Shown here: piece after piece, positions 18,355 through 32,208 of the stretch
Numbering within the stretch: the stretch's first letter is position 1
Layout: each line of letters opens with the position of its first letter
Origin: Paeniglutamicibacter psychrophenolicus
Lineage (GTDB): Bacteria; Actinomycetota; Actinomycetes; Actinomycetales; Micrococcaceae
NCBI RefSeq assembly: GCF_030812255.1
Contig: NZ_JAUSSH010000003.1
Location: forward strand, 227,013-291,012
Length of the DNA stretch: 64,000 nucleotides
Direction: 5' to 3'
Notes under the pieces: model-generated
What the model was told of the DNA's origin: nothing
Databases searched by the model: none
What the model saw: the letters and a program-made list of their open reading frames with translations, nothing else
Position numbers and translations under genes: made by a program

Positions 18355-20061
18355 CTACGCGTTGGACAGCGCCGGGCGCGCCCCGTGGTCCTCGGTGAGC
18401 ACGCGGCGGCACTCGGCGACCTGCGCGGCGGCCTGGCCCTGGTCCCAGCCAAGCACCGGGGCCAGTGCCGCGGCGACCTGTTCGAGCAGCTCCTGGGTCA
18501 CCAGCCCGCGGAAGGCCAGCGAGGTGCGCCGGATGAACACGTCGGCGAGCGATCCCAGGTGTTCACGGGTGCCCAGGTAGGCAAGTTCGGCAGCGGAGAG
18601 TTCGTCGCTGGCCGGCAGCGTCGGGTCATCGGATCCGATGAACTCCAGGACGGTGTCGGCGCGGGTGCCGTAGCGTTCCAGCAGCACCTCGAGCCGCCGG
18701 CGTCCGGCCAGCGCGGAGCGGGCGGCAAACCAGGCCTCGAGCGCGGCGGGGGTGCCGGGGTAGTTCCGCCCGCCGCCGATGGGCAGGTTCCGGGTGCCGG
18801 GTCCCGGGGCCACGCCGAGCTCGGCGAGCACCTTCTTGCCCAGCGTCTCCCCCAGCGCGCGGAACGTCGTCCATTTCCCGCCCACCAGGGACAGCTCGGT
18901 GGTGCCGCCGGGCAGCGCCGCGCGTTCGATGCGGTAGTCGCGGGAGACGAAGCCGGGAGCGGTGTCGTCGTGGCGCGGCAGCGGGCGCACGCCGGAGAAC
19001 CGGTAGACGATGTGTTCCTCGCGCACCTCGATGGATGGGAACACGTGCCGGATAAGGTCGAAGAAGTACGCCACCTCCGCATCGGTGCAGCGTGCCGGCA
19101 CGCCCATGTCCGCGTCGATGTCGGTGGTGCCCACCAGCACCCGGTCCCCCAGCGGGTAGATCAGTACGATCCGCCCGTCGGAGTGCTCGAAGAAGATCTC
19201 CCGCCCGCCGCAGGCCTCCAGCAATTCCCGGTGGTCCAGCACGATGTGGCTGCCCTTGGTCCCGCCCATGAAATTGCTGGCGGTGCCCATGGCCTCGTTG
19301 GTCAGATCCACCCAGGCCCCGGTCGCATTGACCAGCACGTCGGCGTCGAAGTCGAATTCCTCCCCGGTGAGCTCGTCGCGCAGCCTGGCGCCGTTGGCGC
19401 CGTACCCGGCCAGCGCGACGTAGTTGCTGGCCCGGGCGTGGGGGTTGGCCTCCAGTCCGTCGCGCAGCACATCCAGGGTGAGGCGCTCGGGGTTGTGCAC
19501 CGAGGCGTCGAAGTAGGTGGCCGTGTACTTCACGTCCCCGCGCAGCAGCGGCAACTGCGCCAGGGAGGCCTTGGCCCCGCGGAACTTGTGCCACGGGGTG
19601 TTGCGCCCCACGGCCCCGGCAAAGACGTCGTAGAGCACCAGCCCGGCCTTGATCAGCACCGCGCCGCGTTCGGTGGCGGCGGAGCCGCGGTGGGTGAGGA
19701 AGCGCATGGGGGCCGAGAGGATCCCGGAGAAGGTGGAGAAGATCGGGATGGTGGTGCGCAGCGGCTTGACGTAGTGCGGTGCGATCTCCAGCAGCCGGTT
19801 CCGTTCCCGCACGGACTCGTGGACCAAGCGGAACTCGCCGTTTTCCAGGTAGCGGATGCCGCCGTGGATCATGTGCGAGGAGGCGCCCGAGGCACCCTGG
19901 CAGTAGTCCCCGCGTTCCACCAGCGCCACGTCCACGCCCTGCATGGCCAGGTAGCGGAAGGTCGCCACGCCGTTGATGCCTCCGCCCACGATGAGGACCT
20001 TGGCTCCGGGGCGGGCGCGCAGCGCAGCCAGTTCGGATCGGTGGGACGCTGCGGCTGCCAC
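18355..20061 (-). CDS. glpD: FAD-dependent glycerol-3-phosphate dehydrogenase
   Basis: GlpD is the membrane-associated flavoenzyme that oxidises glycerol 3-phosphate to dihydroxyacetone phosphate and passes electrons to quinone. The dinucleotide-binding motif VGGGINGVA lies near residues 25-33, ERGDYCQGASGASSHMIHGGIRYL follows, and the FAD/product-binding LVGGKWTTFRALGE is toward the C-terminus. The GTG at 20061 (568 residues) is preferred because GAAGGA lies about 10 nt upstream; an in-frame ATG at 20124 would give 589 residues but has no ribosome-binding site. The frame is open far upstream to 21213, but that part is antisense to the hydrolase gene and is shadow. Confidence 0.93.
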   Translation of the reverse strand: MAAAASHRSELAALRARPGAKVLIVGGGINGVATFRYLAMQGVDVALVERGDYCQGASGASSHMIHGGIRYLENGEFRLVHESVRERNRLLEIAPHYVKPLRTTIPIFSTFSGILSAPMRFLTHRGSAATERGAVLIKAGLVLYDVFAGAVGRNTPWHKFRGAKASLAQLPLLRGDVKYTATYFDASVHNPERLTLDVLRDGLEANPHARASNYVALAGYGANGARLRDELTGEEFDFDADVLVNATGAWVDLTNEAMGTASNFMGGTKGSHIVLDHRELLEACGGREIFFEHSDGRIVLIYPLGDRVLVGTTDIDADMGVPARCTDAEVAYFFDLIRHVFPSIEVREEHIVYRFSGVRPLPRHDDTAPGFVSRDYRIERAALPGGTTELSLVGGKWTTFRALGETLGKKVLAELGVAPGPGTRNLPIGGGRNYPGTPAALEAWFAARSALAGRRRLEVLLERYGTRADTVLEFIGSDDPTLPASDELSAAELAYLGTREHLGSLADVFIRRTSLAFRGLVTQELLEQVAAALAPVLGWDQGQAAAQVAECRRVLTEDHGARPALSNA

Positions 20062-20244
20062 GATGGGGCCATCCTTCGCTGTTGCAGTGGGCGTAAAGCG
20101 TGCTTCACATGGTCTTCTCGACATTACCGGGGCGCCGGTGCCGGTGCCTAGCCCATCCGGTGAAGCGTAAGCGAATCGTTGCCGAACCCCGGCCGGACCG
20201 CGGCGGTTCCCGCGCCTGTCCGGCGGCCGTCCCGCGGCCCGGGA

Positions 20245-20256
20245 TAGGCTGGGAAC
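20245..20256 (+). promoter_or_regulatory. Candidate leaderless -10 box for the alpha/beta hydrolase gene
   Basis: TAGGCT ends six bases before the ATG at 20257 and no Shine-Dalgarno is present between. The geometry matches leaderless starts. No -35 element is evident. Confidence 0.4.
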
Positions 20257-21327
20257 ATGCACCTCTCCCCGCCGCAAGCCCCGCGCCGCGCCCTGAAAAG
20301 CCTCCACCACGTGCATGGTTCGGAGGTGTCCTGCTGGACCTATCCGGCCACGGCCCCCTGCCGCGGCGTCATCCTTGCGGTGCACGGCTTCCGCGGCGAC
20401 CACCACGGCCTGGCGCGGATCATCGAGCAGCTGCCGGGCCACACCGTCATCGTTCCGGATTTGCCCGGGTTCGGCTCCTCGACACCGTTTTCCGGCGTGT
20501 CGGCCCACGGCGCGCCGGACGGTGCCCCGGGGTTCCCGGCGCCCGGCCGCGCCCCGGAAGCCAGCGGGCCGCGCCACGACGTGGCCGGCTACGGCGAGGT
20601 CGTCGGCGCGCTGCGCGGGCAACTGGGTCTGGGCCCGGCGACCATCCTGCTGGGCCATTCCTTCGGCACCATCGTCGCCGCCGCCTATCTGGCCCGGCAC
20701 CCGGGGTCCTTCGAACAACTGGTGCTGGTCAACCCGATCTGCGAACCGGCGCTCAAGGGCAGCCAGGCGCTGATGTCCCGCGCCGCGGGCGCCTATTACG
20801 CTGCCGGCGCACTCCTGCCGGCCACCCTGGGAGAGGCGCTGCTGCGCTCCCGGCTGGTCACCGATGCGATGTCGCTGGCCATGCTCAAGTCCAGGGACCG
20901 GGCGACGCGCGACTACGTCGTTGACCAGCACCGGAGCTATTTCTCCGGGTTCACCTCGCGCTCCACCCTGCGCGAGGCCTACGCGGCATCGATCACCGCC
21001 ACGGTGCGCGATGTGGCGGCCCGGATCAACGAGCCGACGCTGCTGGTGGTCGGCGAGCAGGACGAGCTCGGCTCGGTGCCCGCCCAGCGCTCCCTGGCCC
21101 GCACCTTCCCGCGCGCCACGCTGCGGGTGATCGGGGACGTCGGGCACCTGATCCACTACGAAAAGGCGGCCGAGGCCGCGGCGCTCATCGAGGAGTTCCT
21201 GGGCGCGGAGCACCCGTGGGTGCCGCGCGGGATGCCGCGCACGCCCTACCCGGGCGACGGGCGAAGGAGCCGGCCAAGGCAGTCGAATCAGCCGAATCAG
21301 CAGGACGCGACGACCCGGACGGGCTAG
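20257..21327 (+). CDS. Alpha/beta fold hydrolase
   Basis: The 356-residue protein has the alpha/beta hydrolase core: an oxyanion-type HGFRGDHHG near residue 45, the nucleophile elbow GHSFG with Ser135, a late Asp region (VGEQDELGS) and a catalytic His in GDVGHLIHYEKA. A Pro/Gly-rich insertion after DLPGFGSSTPFSG and a basic, Gln/Asn-rich C-terminal tail of about 30 residues are unusual. The substrate is unknown. It is divergent from glpD and converges on priA; the two stop codons share the palindrome CTAG (21324-21327). The start has a TAGGCT box six bases upstream and no Shine-Dalgarno. Confidence 0.85.
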   Translation: MHLSPPQAPRRALKSLHHVHGSEVSCWTYPATAPCRGVILAVHGFRGDHHGLARIIEQLPGHTVIVPDLPGFGSSTPFSGVSAHGAPDGAPGFPAPGRAPEASGPRHDVAGYGEVVGALRGQLGLGPATILLGHSFGTIVAAAYLARHPGSFEQLVLVNPICEPALKGSQALMSRAAGAYYAAGALLPATLGEALLRSRLVTDAMSLAMLKSRDRATRDYVVDQHRSYFSGFTSRSTLREAYAASITATVRDVAARINEPTLLVVGEQDELGSVPAQRSLARTFPRATLRVIGDVGHLIHYEKAAEAAALIEEFLGAEHPWVPRGMPRTPYPGDGRRSRPRQSNQPNQQDATTRTG

Positions 21328-23420
21328 AGGATCCCGTCCGGGTCGATGCGGATGGCCACGACCGGCTCCTTGGCGGCGCTGAAGGTGGCGCGCAGCGCAC
21401 GCAGCGCCGCGGTGACGGCCGGACCCTGGGCGTAGGAGAAGAACAGCAGCCAGCGGTGCTCGCCCTCCCCCAGCAGCACCGGCCCGTGCCGGCGCACCTC
21501 CTCGCCCAGCACCAGGGCGTCCATGAACTTGTCCGCGGTTCCCGCCGGGCCCTTGACCATGGCGGTGCGCACCGCCGGGGGCAGTCCCAGGGCGCGGCGC
21601 TCGTCGAGCTCCGCCTGTGCATAGGCCGCGGCGTCAAAGCGCACCAGCGCGCGCATGGGCTCGGTCGGGTCCCCGGCCACCACCACGGTGCCGCCGCCCG
21701 GGTGCCCCTCGGTGGCATCCCGGCCGCGGGCCAGGCAAGCTGCGCCCATCCAGCGGTTGAGCACCTCCTCGCCGGTGCGCAGGCCCTCGCGGGCCATCAT
21801 CCGGTCCCCGTCCAGCAGCAGCACCGCGGCGTACCCGTTGGCCGCCACCGGTTCGGCGCCCGGGGTCGCGACCACCAGTGCCGGGGCATCGGGCACCGTG
21901 TGCAGCGGCTTGGCCCCGGTCGCGGCAACCACCTTGATGCCCGGGAAGGCCCGGCCAAGTTCCTCGGCGGTGCGGTCCGCCCCGATCGAGGCGGCGCGCA
22001 GGCGCATGAATCCGCACTCCACGCAGCTCCAGTCGTGGGCCACCAGGCCGCACCAGCCGCAGGCCGGGGCCCCGCGGGCTTCGCCCAGGGCCAGCGGCCC
22101 GTTGCAGGCGGTGCAGCGGGCCGGGGTGCGGCAGCGTTCGCAGCGCAGCGCCGGCATGAACCCGGTGCGGGCGACCTGCACCAGCACCGGCCCGCGGGCC
22201 AGCGCGGCCTTGGCCTCGCGCCAGGCGGCGGCCGGGAGCCGGGCGGCATGCAGCAGCGGGTCGCGTTCGGCCTCGAACTCGTCCGAGGCGGCGATGACCC
22301 GCGGCGCGTGGGCGCGCAGCAGCTTTCGGTCGGCCTCCAGTTCGTGGGCCCAGCCGCTGCGGACCAGGCGCTGGGCCTCGGCGCTGCGCCCGGGGGCGGC
22401 CAGCAGCAGCCCGGCGTTCTCGATGCCGCAGCGCAGCAGCAGCACCTCGCGGGCGTGGTGGTAGGGGGCGCGCGGCTCGGCGTGCGAATTGTCCGCGTCG
22501 TCCCAGATGACCGCCAGGCCCAGGTTCGTCACCGGGGCGAAGGCGGCGTTGCGGGTGCCGACCACCAGCCGTGCGGACCCGCGGGCCACGCGCAGGAAGT
22601 TCCGGTAGCGCGGGGTGGCACCGTCCTCGGCGGTCAGCCGCGCATAGGCGTGCGCGCCCAAGCGCTCGTCGAGCACGGCGCAGAGCCTGGCCAGGTCGCG
22701 TGCGTCGGGGACCACGATCAGCACCCCGCGCCCGGAGGCCAGGACCAGTTCGGAGGCCTCGAGCAGCAGCCCGGGCCAGTCCCCGGGGCGGTTGGGCACC
22801 GCGGAGAGCACGGCGCGCGGGGATTGGCCGGTGCGCAGCATCCGGGCGAAGTCGGCTCCGCCGTGGTATTCGGACAGCAGCGGGGCCGCCGGGTCGCCGC
22901 CGGGGTCGCCGGCCGGGCCCTTCACGGCGGGCGCGTCGATGGCCGGGCCGGCCACCGGCGGTTCGTCGCCGTGTTCGCCATCCCCGGCCTCGGTCTTCTC
23001 GGTTTCCACCCGGGCCATGCGGGCCGGGACGGCCGAGCGCAGCACGTCCCACACCCCGCCGGCGTAGCGTTCGGCCACGGCGCGGGCCACGGCCAGCACC
23101 TCGGCGGAGAGCACCACCTCCGGAGACACGACCGCGCGCAGCGGCTGCAGCTTGATCCCGGGCTCGGAATGCCCGAGGCGTTCGACGAGGAATCCGGCAA
23201 GCTCCTGCCCGCCGAAGCGCACCTTCACCCGGACCCCGGGTTGCGCCGCCGCATCGAGTTCGGCGGGGACCAGGTAGTCGAAGGGCCTGTCCAGGTGCGG
23301 GAGGGCCGAATCGATCACCACCCGGGCGACCGGGAGCGTGCTGGCCATGTGCGGGATTCCGGGCAGCGGCGCTGACAGGTCGAAGCCGGCCAGCAGCGAG
23401 GGCTGCAGCGACTGGTCCAC
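21324..23420 (-). CDS. priA: Primosomal protein PriA, actinobacterial form without helicase motifs
   Basis: PriA restarts stalled replication forks. The 698-residue protein has the N-terminal 3'-end-binding domain (ARVVIDSALPHLDRPFDYLVP) and the zinc-binding cysteine pairs (CERC, CTAC, CGWC, CVEC) in the middle. However, the Walker A sequence GSGKT is absent; the equivalent place reads LASGRGVLIVV. The DEAH box is replaced by IWDDADNSH. Loss of ATPase motifs is typical of actinobacterial PriA, so it may act as a loading factor rather than a helicase. The GTG at 23420 has GGGAGG about 9 nt upstream; an ATG at residue 26 is an alternative. The gene lies downstream of metK, beyond a terminator. 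Confidence 0.9.
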   Translation of the reverse strand: MDQSLQPSLLAGFDLSAPLPGIPHMASTLPVARVVIDSALPHLDRPFDYLVPAELDAAAQPGVRVKVRFGGQELAGFLVERLGHSEPGIKLQPLRAVVSPEVVLSAEVLAVARAVAERYAGGVWDVLRSAVPARMARVETEKTEAGDGEHGDEPPVAGPAIDAPAVKGPAGDPGGDPAAPLLSEYHGGADFARMLRTGQSPRAVLSAVPNRPGDWPGLLLEASELVLASGRGVLIVVPDARDLARLCAVLDERLGAHAYARLTAEDGATPRYRNFLRVARGSARLVVGTRNAAFAPVTNLGLAVIWDDADNSHAEPRAPYHHAREVLLLRCGIENAGLLLAAPGRSAEAQRLVRSGWAHELEADRKLLRAHAPRVIAASDEFEAERDPLLHAARLPAAAWREAKAALARGPVLVQVARTGFMPALRCERCRTPARCTACNGPLALGEARGAPACGWCGLVAHDWSCVECGFMRLRAASIGADRTAEELGRAFPGIKVVAATGAKPLHTVPDAPALVVATPGAEPVAANGYAAVLLLDGDRMMAREGLRTGEEVLNRWMGAACLARGRDATEGHPGGGTVVVAGDPTEPMRALVRFDAAAYAQAELDERRALGLPPAVRTAMVKGPAGTADKFMDALVLGEEVRRHGPVLLGEGEHRWLLFFSYAQGPAVTAALRALRATFSAAKEPVVAIRIDPDGIL

Positions 23421-23498
23421 GCACCCCACCTCCCGTTCGTACGCCTTGAGAATCACACTACCGCCGACACCCCGGCGGCCGGGGAGCGGCTTAAGAAC

Positions 23499-23538
23499 GC
23501 ATCGGGTGCCGCACCCTGCCCGGCGCGGCACCCGATGC
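23499..23538 (-). terminator. metK terminator
   Basis: GCATCGGGTGCCGC (23499-23512) and its exact complement (23525-23538) form a 14-bp stem with a 12-nt loop, 30 bp beyond the metK stop. The minus strand continues GTTCTTAAG, a modest U-rich stretch. It separates metK from priA. Confidence 0.75.
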
Positions 23539-23567
23539 CCGGCGGATGTCCCGGCCGGTGAACGGTG

Positions 23568-24773
<1,206 letters not shown>

Positions 24774-24954
24774 CCAGCCACTCTACCGGTAACCGGGCCC
24801 CGGGTCAGATTCGCGGTTCCGCCCCGTCACATGCCCGCTTGCGGCCGCCTGCGTGACGGATTGCGGCGCCGTGCGACGCGTTCCGGCGGCACATGGCGAA
24901 CCGGGGTGCGGCAAGGACCGCAGCCGGCCCCCGCGGCCTGCCGGCCGGCCTCGG

Positions 24955-26211
24955 TTACCCGTCGCCCAGCGCGCCGGCGACGGCGTCGATGACCGTGGCC
25001 GCGACCAGGTCCTTGGACCCGGAGGCGTGCACGGGCTGGGCGCCGTCGGCGAAGAGGATGGTCACGGTGTTTTCGTCGGTCCCGAAGGTCAGGTTCTCCC
25101 CGACCTCGTTGACGACCAGCATTTCACAGCCCTTGCGTGCCAGCTTGGCGGCCCCGTATTCCAGCACGCCGGCTTCGGCGTCGCCGGTCTCGGCGGCAAA
25201 TCCCACCACCAGCGGCGGGAGGTCCCCGGAGCGTCCTTCCGCGGCGCGCTGCGCAATGAGCATCGCCAGGATGTCGGGGTTGCGGACCAGGGTGATCACC
25301 GGGTCGGCGTGGTCGTCGGACTTCTTGATCTTCGCGTCCACGTATTCGGCGGGCCGGAAGTCGGCGACCGCGGCGCTCATGATCAGCACGTCGGCCCCGC
25401 GCGCGGCCTCGGTGACGGCGCCCTGCAGCTGCCGTGCGGTGGAGGCGGTGCTCAGTTCCACGCCCTCGGGCGCGGGCAGGTCCATGTGTGCGGCGATGAA
25501 GCGGACGGTGGCCCCGGCCGCGAGGGCCGCCTTGGCCAGGGCGATGCCCTGCCGGCCCGAGGACCGGTTGCCGAGGTAGCGGACCGGGTCCAGCGGTTCG
25601 CGGGTGCCTCCGGCGGAAATCGCGACGATCTTCCCGGCCAGCGGACCGGGACCGGAGCTGCGGGATGTTGCCTCGTCCTCCAGGTACCGGGAGACGGCGG
25701 CGAAGATCTCCTCGGGGTCCGGAAGCCGTCCGGCGCCCGAGTCCTTGCCGGTGAGCCGGCCCACGGCCGGTTCGATGATGTGTACGCCGCGGGAGCGCAG
25801 CGTCGCGACGTTGGCGACCGTGGCGGGGTGTTCCCACATCTCGGTGTGCATTGCCGGGGCCATGACCACCGGGGCCCCGGTGGCCAGCAGCGTGCCGGTG
25901 AGCAGGTCGTTGGCCATCCCGGCGGCGGCGCGGGCCAACACGTCTGCGGTGGCCGGGGCGATGACGACCAGGTCGGCCTCCTGGCCAAGGCGCACGTGGT
26001 TGACGGTGTCCACCGCCTCGAACACCGAGGTGTGCACCGGGTTGCCGCTCAGCGCCTCCCAGGTGGCGGCGCCGACGAACTGAAGCGACGCGATGGTGGG
26101 GATGACATCGACGTGGTGCCCCGCCTCCTTAAACAGCCGTAGCAGCAAAGCTGCCTTGTAGGCGGCGATCCCTGCGGATACACCTAGGACAATGCGCTTC
26201 ACTGCTACCAC
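24955..26211 (-). CDS. coaBC: Bifunctional phosphopantothenoylcysteine decarboxylase/phosphopantothenate-cysteine ligase
   Basis: CoaBC carries out two steps of coenzyme A synthesis: joining cysteine to 4'-phosphopantothenate and decarboxylating the product. The CoaC half (about residues 1-185) has the flavin-binding GVSAGIAAYKA, the active-site region VNHVRLGQEAD and PAMHTEMWEHPAT. The CoaB half has SAGGTREPLDPVRYLGNRSSG, which binds the nucleotide, and NPDILAML. The 418-residue length is normal. The ATG at 26211 gives MVAVKRIVLG; a GTG three codons later is possible. The order mihF-gmk-rpoZ-coaBC-metK is the conserved actinobacterial one. Confidence 0.95.
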   Translation of the reverse strand: MVAVKRIVLGVSAGIAAYKAALLLRLFKEAGHHVDVIPTIASLQFVGAATWEALSGNPVHTSVFEAVDTVNHVRLGQEADLVVIAPATADVLARAAAGMANDLLTGTLLATGAPVVMAPAMHTEMWEHPATVANVATLRSRGVHIIEPAVGRLTGKDSGAGRLPDPEEIFAAVSRYLEDEATSRSSGPGPLAGKIVAISAGGTREPLDPVRYLGNRSSGRQGIALAKAALAAGATVRFIAAHMDLPAPEGVELSTASTARQLQGAVTEAARGADVLIMSAAVADFRPAEYVDAKIKKSDDHADPVITLVRNPDILAMLIAQRAAEGRSGDLPPLVVGFAAETGDAEAGVLEYGAAKLARKGCEMLVVNEVGENLTFGTDENTVTILFADGAQPVHASGSKDLVAATVIDAVAGALGDG

Positions 26212-26310
26212 CGATGCTAGTGCGTGGCGCCGGGCCCGCCCGCCCGGTGAGGGGCGGGGTGTCGGGGTGCGCCGGCGCCTACGCGTCGTAAGTCGTTTGT
26301 GTCCGGGTTC

Positions 26311-26574
26311 CTACTCGGCGACTTCCTCGATCTTCGTGACGCTGAGCAGGCCCTCGTTGATCTCGCGCAGGGCGATGGACAGCGGCTTCTCGTTCAGGCG
26401 GGTGTCGACCAGCGGGCCGACGTACTCGAACAGGCCCTCGTGCAGCTGGGCGTAGTACGCGTTGATCTGGCGTGCGCGCTTGGCGGAGTTGATCACCAGT
26501 GCGTACTTCGAATCGGTGGTGGTCAGCAGCGAGTCGATGGACGGGCTGATGATGCCTTCAAGGTTCGTGTTCAC
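26311..26574 (-). CDS. rpoZ: RNA polymerase omega subunit
   Basis: Omega helps fold and hold the beta-prime subunit. The 87-residue protein has the family core [20 protein letters not shown] and the C-terminal region ending in a short acidic tail. The start is GTG. It lies 109 bp downstream of gmk and 99 bp upstream of coaBC, the usual arrangement. Codon choice suggests good expression. Confidence 0.95.
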   Translation of the reverse strand: MNTNLEGIISPSIDSLLTTTDSKYALVINSAKRARQINAYYAQLHEGLFEYVGPLVDTRLNEKPLSIALREINEGLLSVTKIEEVAE

Positions 26575-26683
26575 GAAGCCTCCAAATAACTAGGTGGTGG
26601 ATCAAGACGATAAGTACTGCACCCGCTTACTCCCCCGGGTGCCGGGCGGCGCCAAGGGGTCAACGGGTCTGACACAAAAGTTT

Positions 26684-27262
26684 TTAGCGTGCGTGCGGGG
26701 TCAACCCCATGAGGGTCACCAGCTCGTCAGCCGCCCGCGAAATCTCGTCGTTGACGATGGTCACGTCAAATTCGGATTCGGCAGCAAGCTCCAGTTTAGC
26801 GGTTTCCAGCCGGCGCTGCTGCTCCTCGGGCGTTTCCGTGCCGCGGCCCACAAGCCGGCGCACCAATTCCTCCCAGCTGGGAGGAGCCAGGAACACGAAT
26901 TTCGCCTCCGGCAGGTTGGCCTTCACCTGGCGTGCGCCCTGCAGGTCGATCTCCAGCAACACCCGCTTCCCCGCGGCCACCGCCTCCTCGACCTTGGTGC
27001 GGATGGTGCCGTAGCTGTTCTGCCCGTGCACGACGGCCCATTCGAGCATTTCCCCGTTTTCGACCAGTTCGCCGAACTTTTCGGGTCCGACAAAGAAGTA
27101 GTGCACCCCGTCGACTTCGCCGGGGCGCGGGTTGCGCGTGGTGGCGGACACCGAGAGCCACACCTGGGGATAGTTGTCGCGAATGTAGGTCGAGATCGTT
27201 CCCTTACCTACGGCCGTGGGACCGGCGAGGACTGTGACCGTTGGGTGGGGGCTAACCGTCAT
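26684..27262 (-). CDS. gmk: Guanylate kinase
   Basis: Gmk converts GMP to GDP with ATP. The 192-residue protein has the P-loop GPTAVGKGT at residues 14-22 and the GMP-binding signature [20 protein letters not shown], followed by GQNSYGT and [11 protein letters not shown]. The P-loop Val in place of the more common Ser/Pro variants is normal in actinobacteria. It begins 11 bp after the mihF stop, so the two are almost certainly one transcript. Confidence 0.96.
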   Translation of the reverse strand: MTVSPHPTVTVLAGPTAVGKGTISTYIRDNYPQVWLSVSATTRNPRPGEVDGVHYFFVGPEKFGELVENGEMLEWAVVHGQNSYGTIRTKVEEAVAAGKRVLLEIDLQGARQVKANLPEAKFVFLAPPSWEELVRRLVGRGTETPEEQQRRLETAKLELAAESEFDVTIVNDEISRAADELVTLMGLTPHAR

Positions 27263-27273
27263 GGTGTGCTTCG

Positions 27274-27609
27274 TTACTCTTTCGTTTTGGGGGGCGATTG
27301 CTGGAAATGTTCCACCAATGCGATGCGCTGCTTGCGCCCCAGCCCGCGCAGGCGCCGGCTGGGTGAAATACCTAGTCTATCGATAAGCGTGTGGGCGCGG
27401 ATCTCGCCGACACCCGGAACGGACTCGAGCAGGTCCATGACCCGCAGCCGGCCGATGGCCTCGTCCTGGGGTACCAGCTCCAACAGGTCGGTGATGCTGA
27501 GCTTGCCGGCGCCGAATTGGTTCTTGATCTCGGCCCGTCGCGTGCGTGCCGCCAACGCCTTTGCCCGTGCGCGAATACGGTCCTCGTCTGAGAGTTCTCG
27601 CAGTACCAT
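27274..27609 (-). CDS. mihF: Actinobacterial integration host factor mIHF
   Basis: mIHF is a nucleoid-associated, DNA-bending protein specific to actinobacteria and unrelated to proteobacterial IHF. The 111-residue protein has the basic N-terminal helix ([28 protein letters not shown]) and the helix-hairpin-helix-like DNA-binding half ([32 protein letters not shown]). The ATG at 27609 gives [10 protein letters not shown], in line with relatives; the open frame upstream is not family-like. A good promoter (TTGCAT-N17-TATCTT) lies about 60 bp upstream, so mihF-gmk-rpoZ has its own start, separate from the pyr operon. Confidence 0.92.
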   Translation of the reverse strand: MVLRELSDEDRIRARAKALAARTRRAEIKNQFGAGKLSITDLLELVPQDEAIGRLRVMDLLESVPGVGEIRAHTLIDRLGISPSRRLRGLGRKQRIALVEHFQQSPPKTKE

Positions 27610-27667
27610 GCCTCTTGCCGCCAATCCATCCATAGGGTCAAGCACCAGGGCAAACAGCCCTGAACTG

Positions 27668-27696
27668 AAGATAACCAATCGAGCGCCCCGATGCAA
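27668..27696 (-). promoter_or_regulatory. mihF promoter
   Basis: On the minus strand TTGCAT (27696-27691) and TATCTT (27673-27668) are separated by exactly 17 bases, a good housekeeping sigma-factor match. The predicted start near 27661 gives a leader of about 50 nt. Confidence 0.6.
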
Positions 27697-27930
27697 TGGT
27701 TAATCGCGCTGTGGCTACCACAAATGCGTGAACAACCGGAAAATTCCGGTCATTGGGCCCAAAGCGGCGCCACGGGTGTAAGCAAGATCATCCCGGGAAT
27801 GCCGCTCCGCGTCCGATCCCGGCCCCACATGCACCGATGCGTCCGGGGCGGGAGCCTGTCCACGGATGGCGCCCGACCGGGCCAACGCGGGCCACCCAAG
27901 GGGCACCGGCGCCGACCCTGGCGGGACAAG

Positions 27931-27974
27931 GATGCCCCCGGCGCGACCCCCTTGGGGGTAGCGCCGGGGGCATC
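27931..27974 (-). terminator. Terminator at the end of the pyr operon
   Basis: GATGCCCCCGGCGC (27931-27944) and its exact complement (27961-27974) enclose a second perfect hairpin, ACCCCC-TT-GGGGGT (27946-27959). It lies 37 bp beyond the pyrF stop. The U tract is poor, but the nested structure is very stable. Confidence 0.75.
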
Positions 27975-28010
27975 GAAAGCATCCGGCTGCCGGTGCTTCG
28001 CTTCCCAGGC

Positions 28011-28866
28011 CTAGAGCAGGGAATCCCTGGTGGCGGCGGCGGCGGCACGCAGGGCGTCGGGGCCGGGGCCGGCCCTGAGCACGTCGCGGCTCGAGGTTCC
28101 CAGCACCTGCGGCCAGAAGGCCCCGAAGGACGCCTTCATGTCCGCGCCCGTCGCGCCCTGGGCACCCAGGCCCGGGGCCAGGATCGGTGCGGCGGAGGCA
28201 GCCAGGTCGATGCCCAGCTCCTCAAGCGCCGCGCCCACGGTGGCGCCGATGACCAGGCCGGTGGAACCGAACGGGGAGGCCCCGGCGTTCTCCGTGCCCA
28301 CGGCACCGATGATGCCCTTGGCCACCGAGGAGGCGCCGCCGACGTGCTGCACGGTCTTGCCTTCCGGGTTGGAGGTCAACCCCAGCACGAACACGCCGCG
28401 GCCGGTGGCCGCCGCAAGGTCCAGCGCCGGGCGCAGCGACTCGTAGCCCAGGTACGGACTCAGCGTCACCGCGTCGGCGGCCAGCGGGCTGCCCTCCCCC
28501 AGCCAGGCATCGGCATAGGCGGCCATGGTGGAGCCGATGTCCCCGCGCTTGGCATCGGCGATCGACAGCACGTGCCCGGCGGCGCACAGCGCCAGGGTTT
28601 CCTCCAGCACCGCCATGCCGCGCGATCCGTGGCGCTCGTACAGGGCAACCTGCGGCTTCAGGGCCGCGACGTGCCCGGCCAGGGCCTCGACGACGGTGAG
28701 GGAAAAGCTGCGCAGCCCCGCCACGTCGTCCTCCAGGCCCCAGGCGGCCAGCAGGGACGGGTGCGGGTCGATGCCCACGCACAGCGGGCCGTGCGCGGCC
28801 ATCGCCGCGGCCAGTCGCTGCCCGAAGGCGGTGCGCCCGGCCGCCGCGGCGGCCCGTGCCTCGGGG

Positions 28867-28874
<8 letters not shown>
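28011..28874 (-). CDS. pyrF: Orotidine 5'-phosphate decarboxylase
   Basis: PyrF makes UMP from orotidine monophosphate, the last step of de novo synthesis. The 287-residue protein is of the longer actinobacterial type, with [16 protein letters not shown] near the N-terminus, the catalytic [10 protein letters not shown], and the phosphate-binding [12 protein letters not shown] toward the end. The start overlaps the carB stop by 8 bp, so it is translationally coupled as the last gene of the pyr operon. Orotate phosphoribosyltransferase (pyrE) and dihydroorotate dehydrogenase (pyrD) are not in this window. Confidence 0.95.

Positions 28875-32207
<3,333 letters not shown>

Positions 32208-32208
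<1 letters not shown>

Larger units (their letters stand above)
27610..28010. other. Intergenic region between pyrF and mihF
   Basis: No gene is supported in these 401 bp. The region holds the pyrF terminator (27931-27974), the mihF promoter (27668-27696) and a 7-bp inverted repeat, ACCGGAA-AA-TTCCGGT, at 27735-27750, about 40 bp upstream of the -35 box. The frames open on the plus strand here are GC-driven and carry no family features. Confidence 0.7.

Noticed and set aside
20062..21213. N-terminal extension of the glpD frame by several hundred codons
   Set aside because: It is antisense to the hydrolase gene and carries no known domain. GlpD aligns only from about 20124 or 20061.
24774..24954. 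A SAM riboswitch upstream of metK
   Set aside because: I looked for conserved SAM-I/SAM-IV core elements and found no convincing one in the 181-bp gap.
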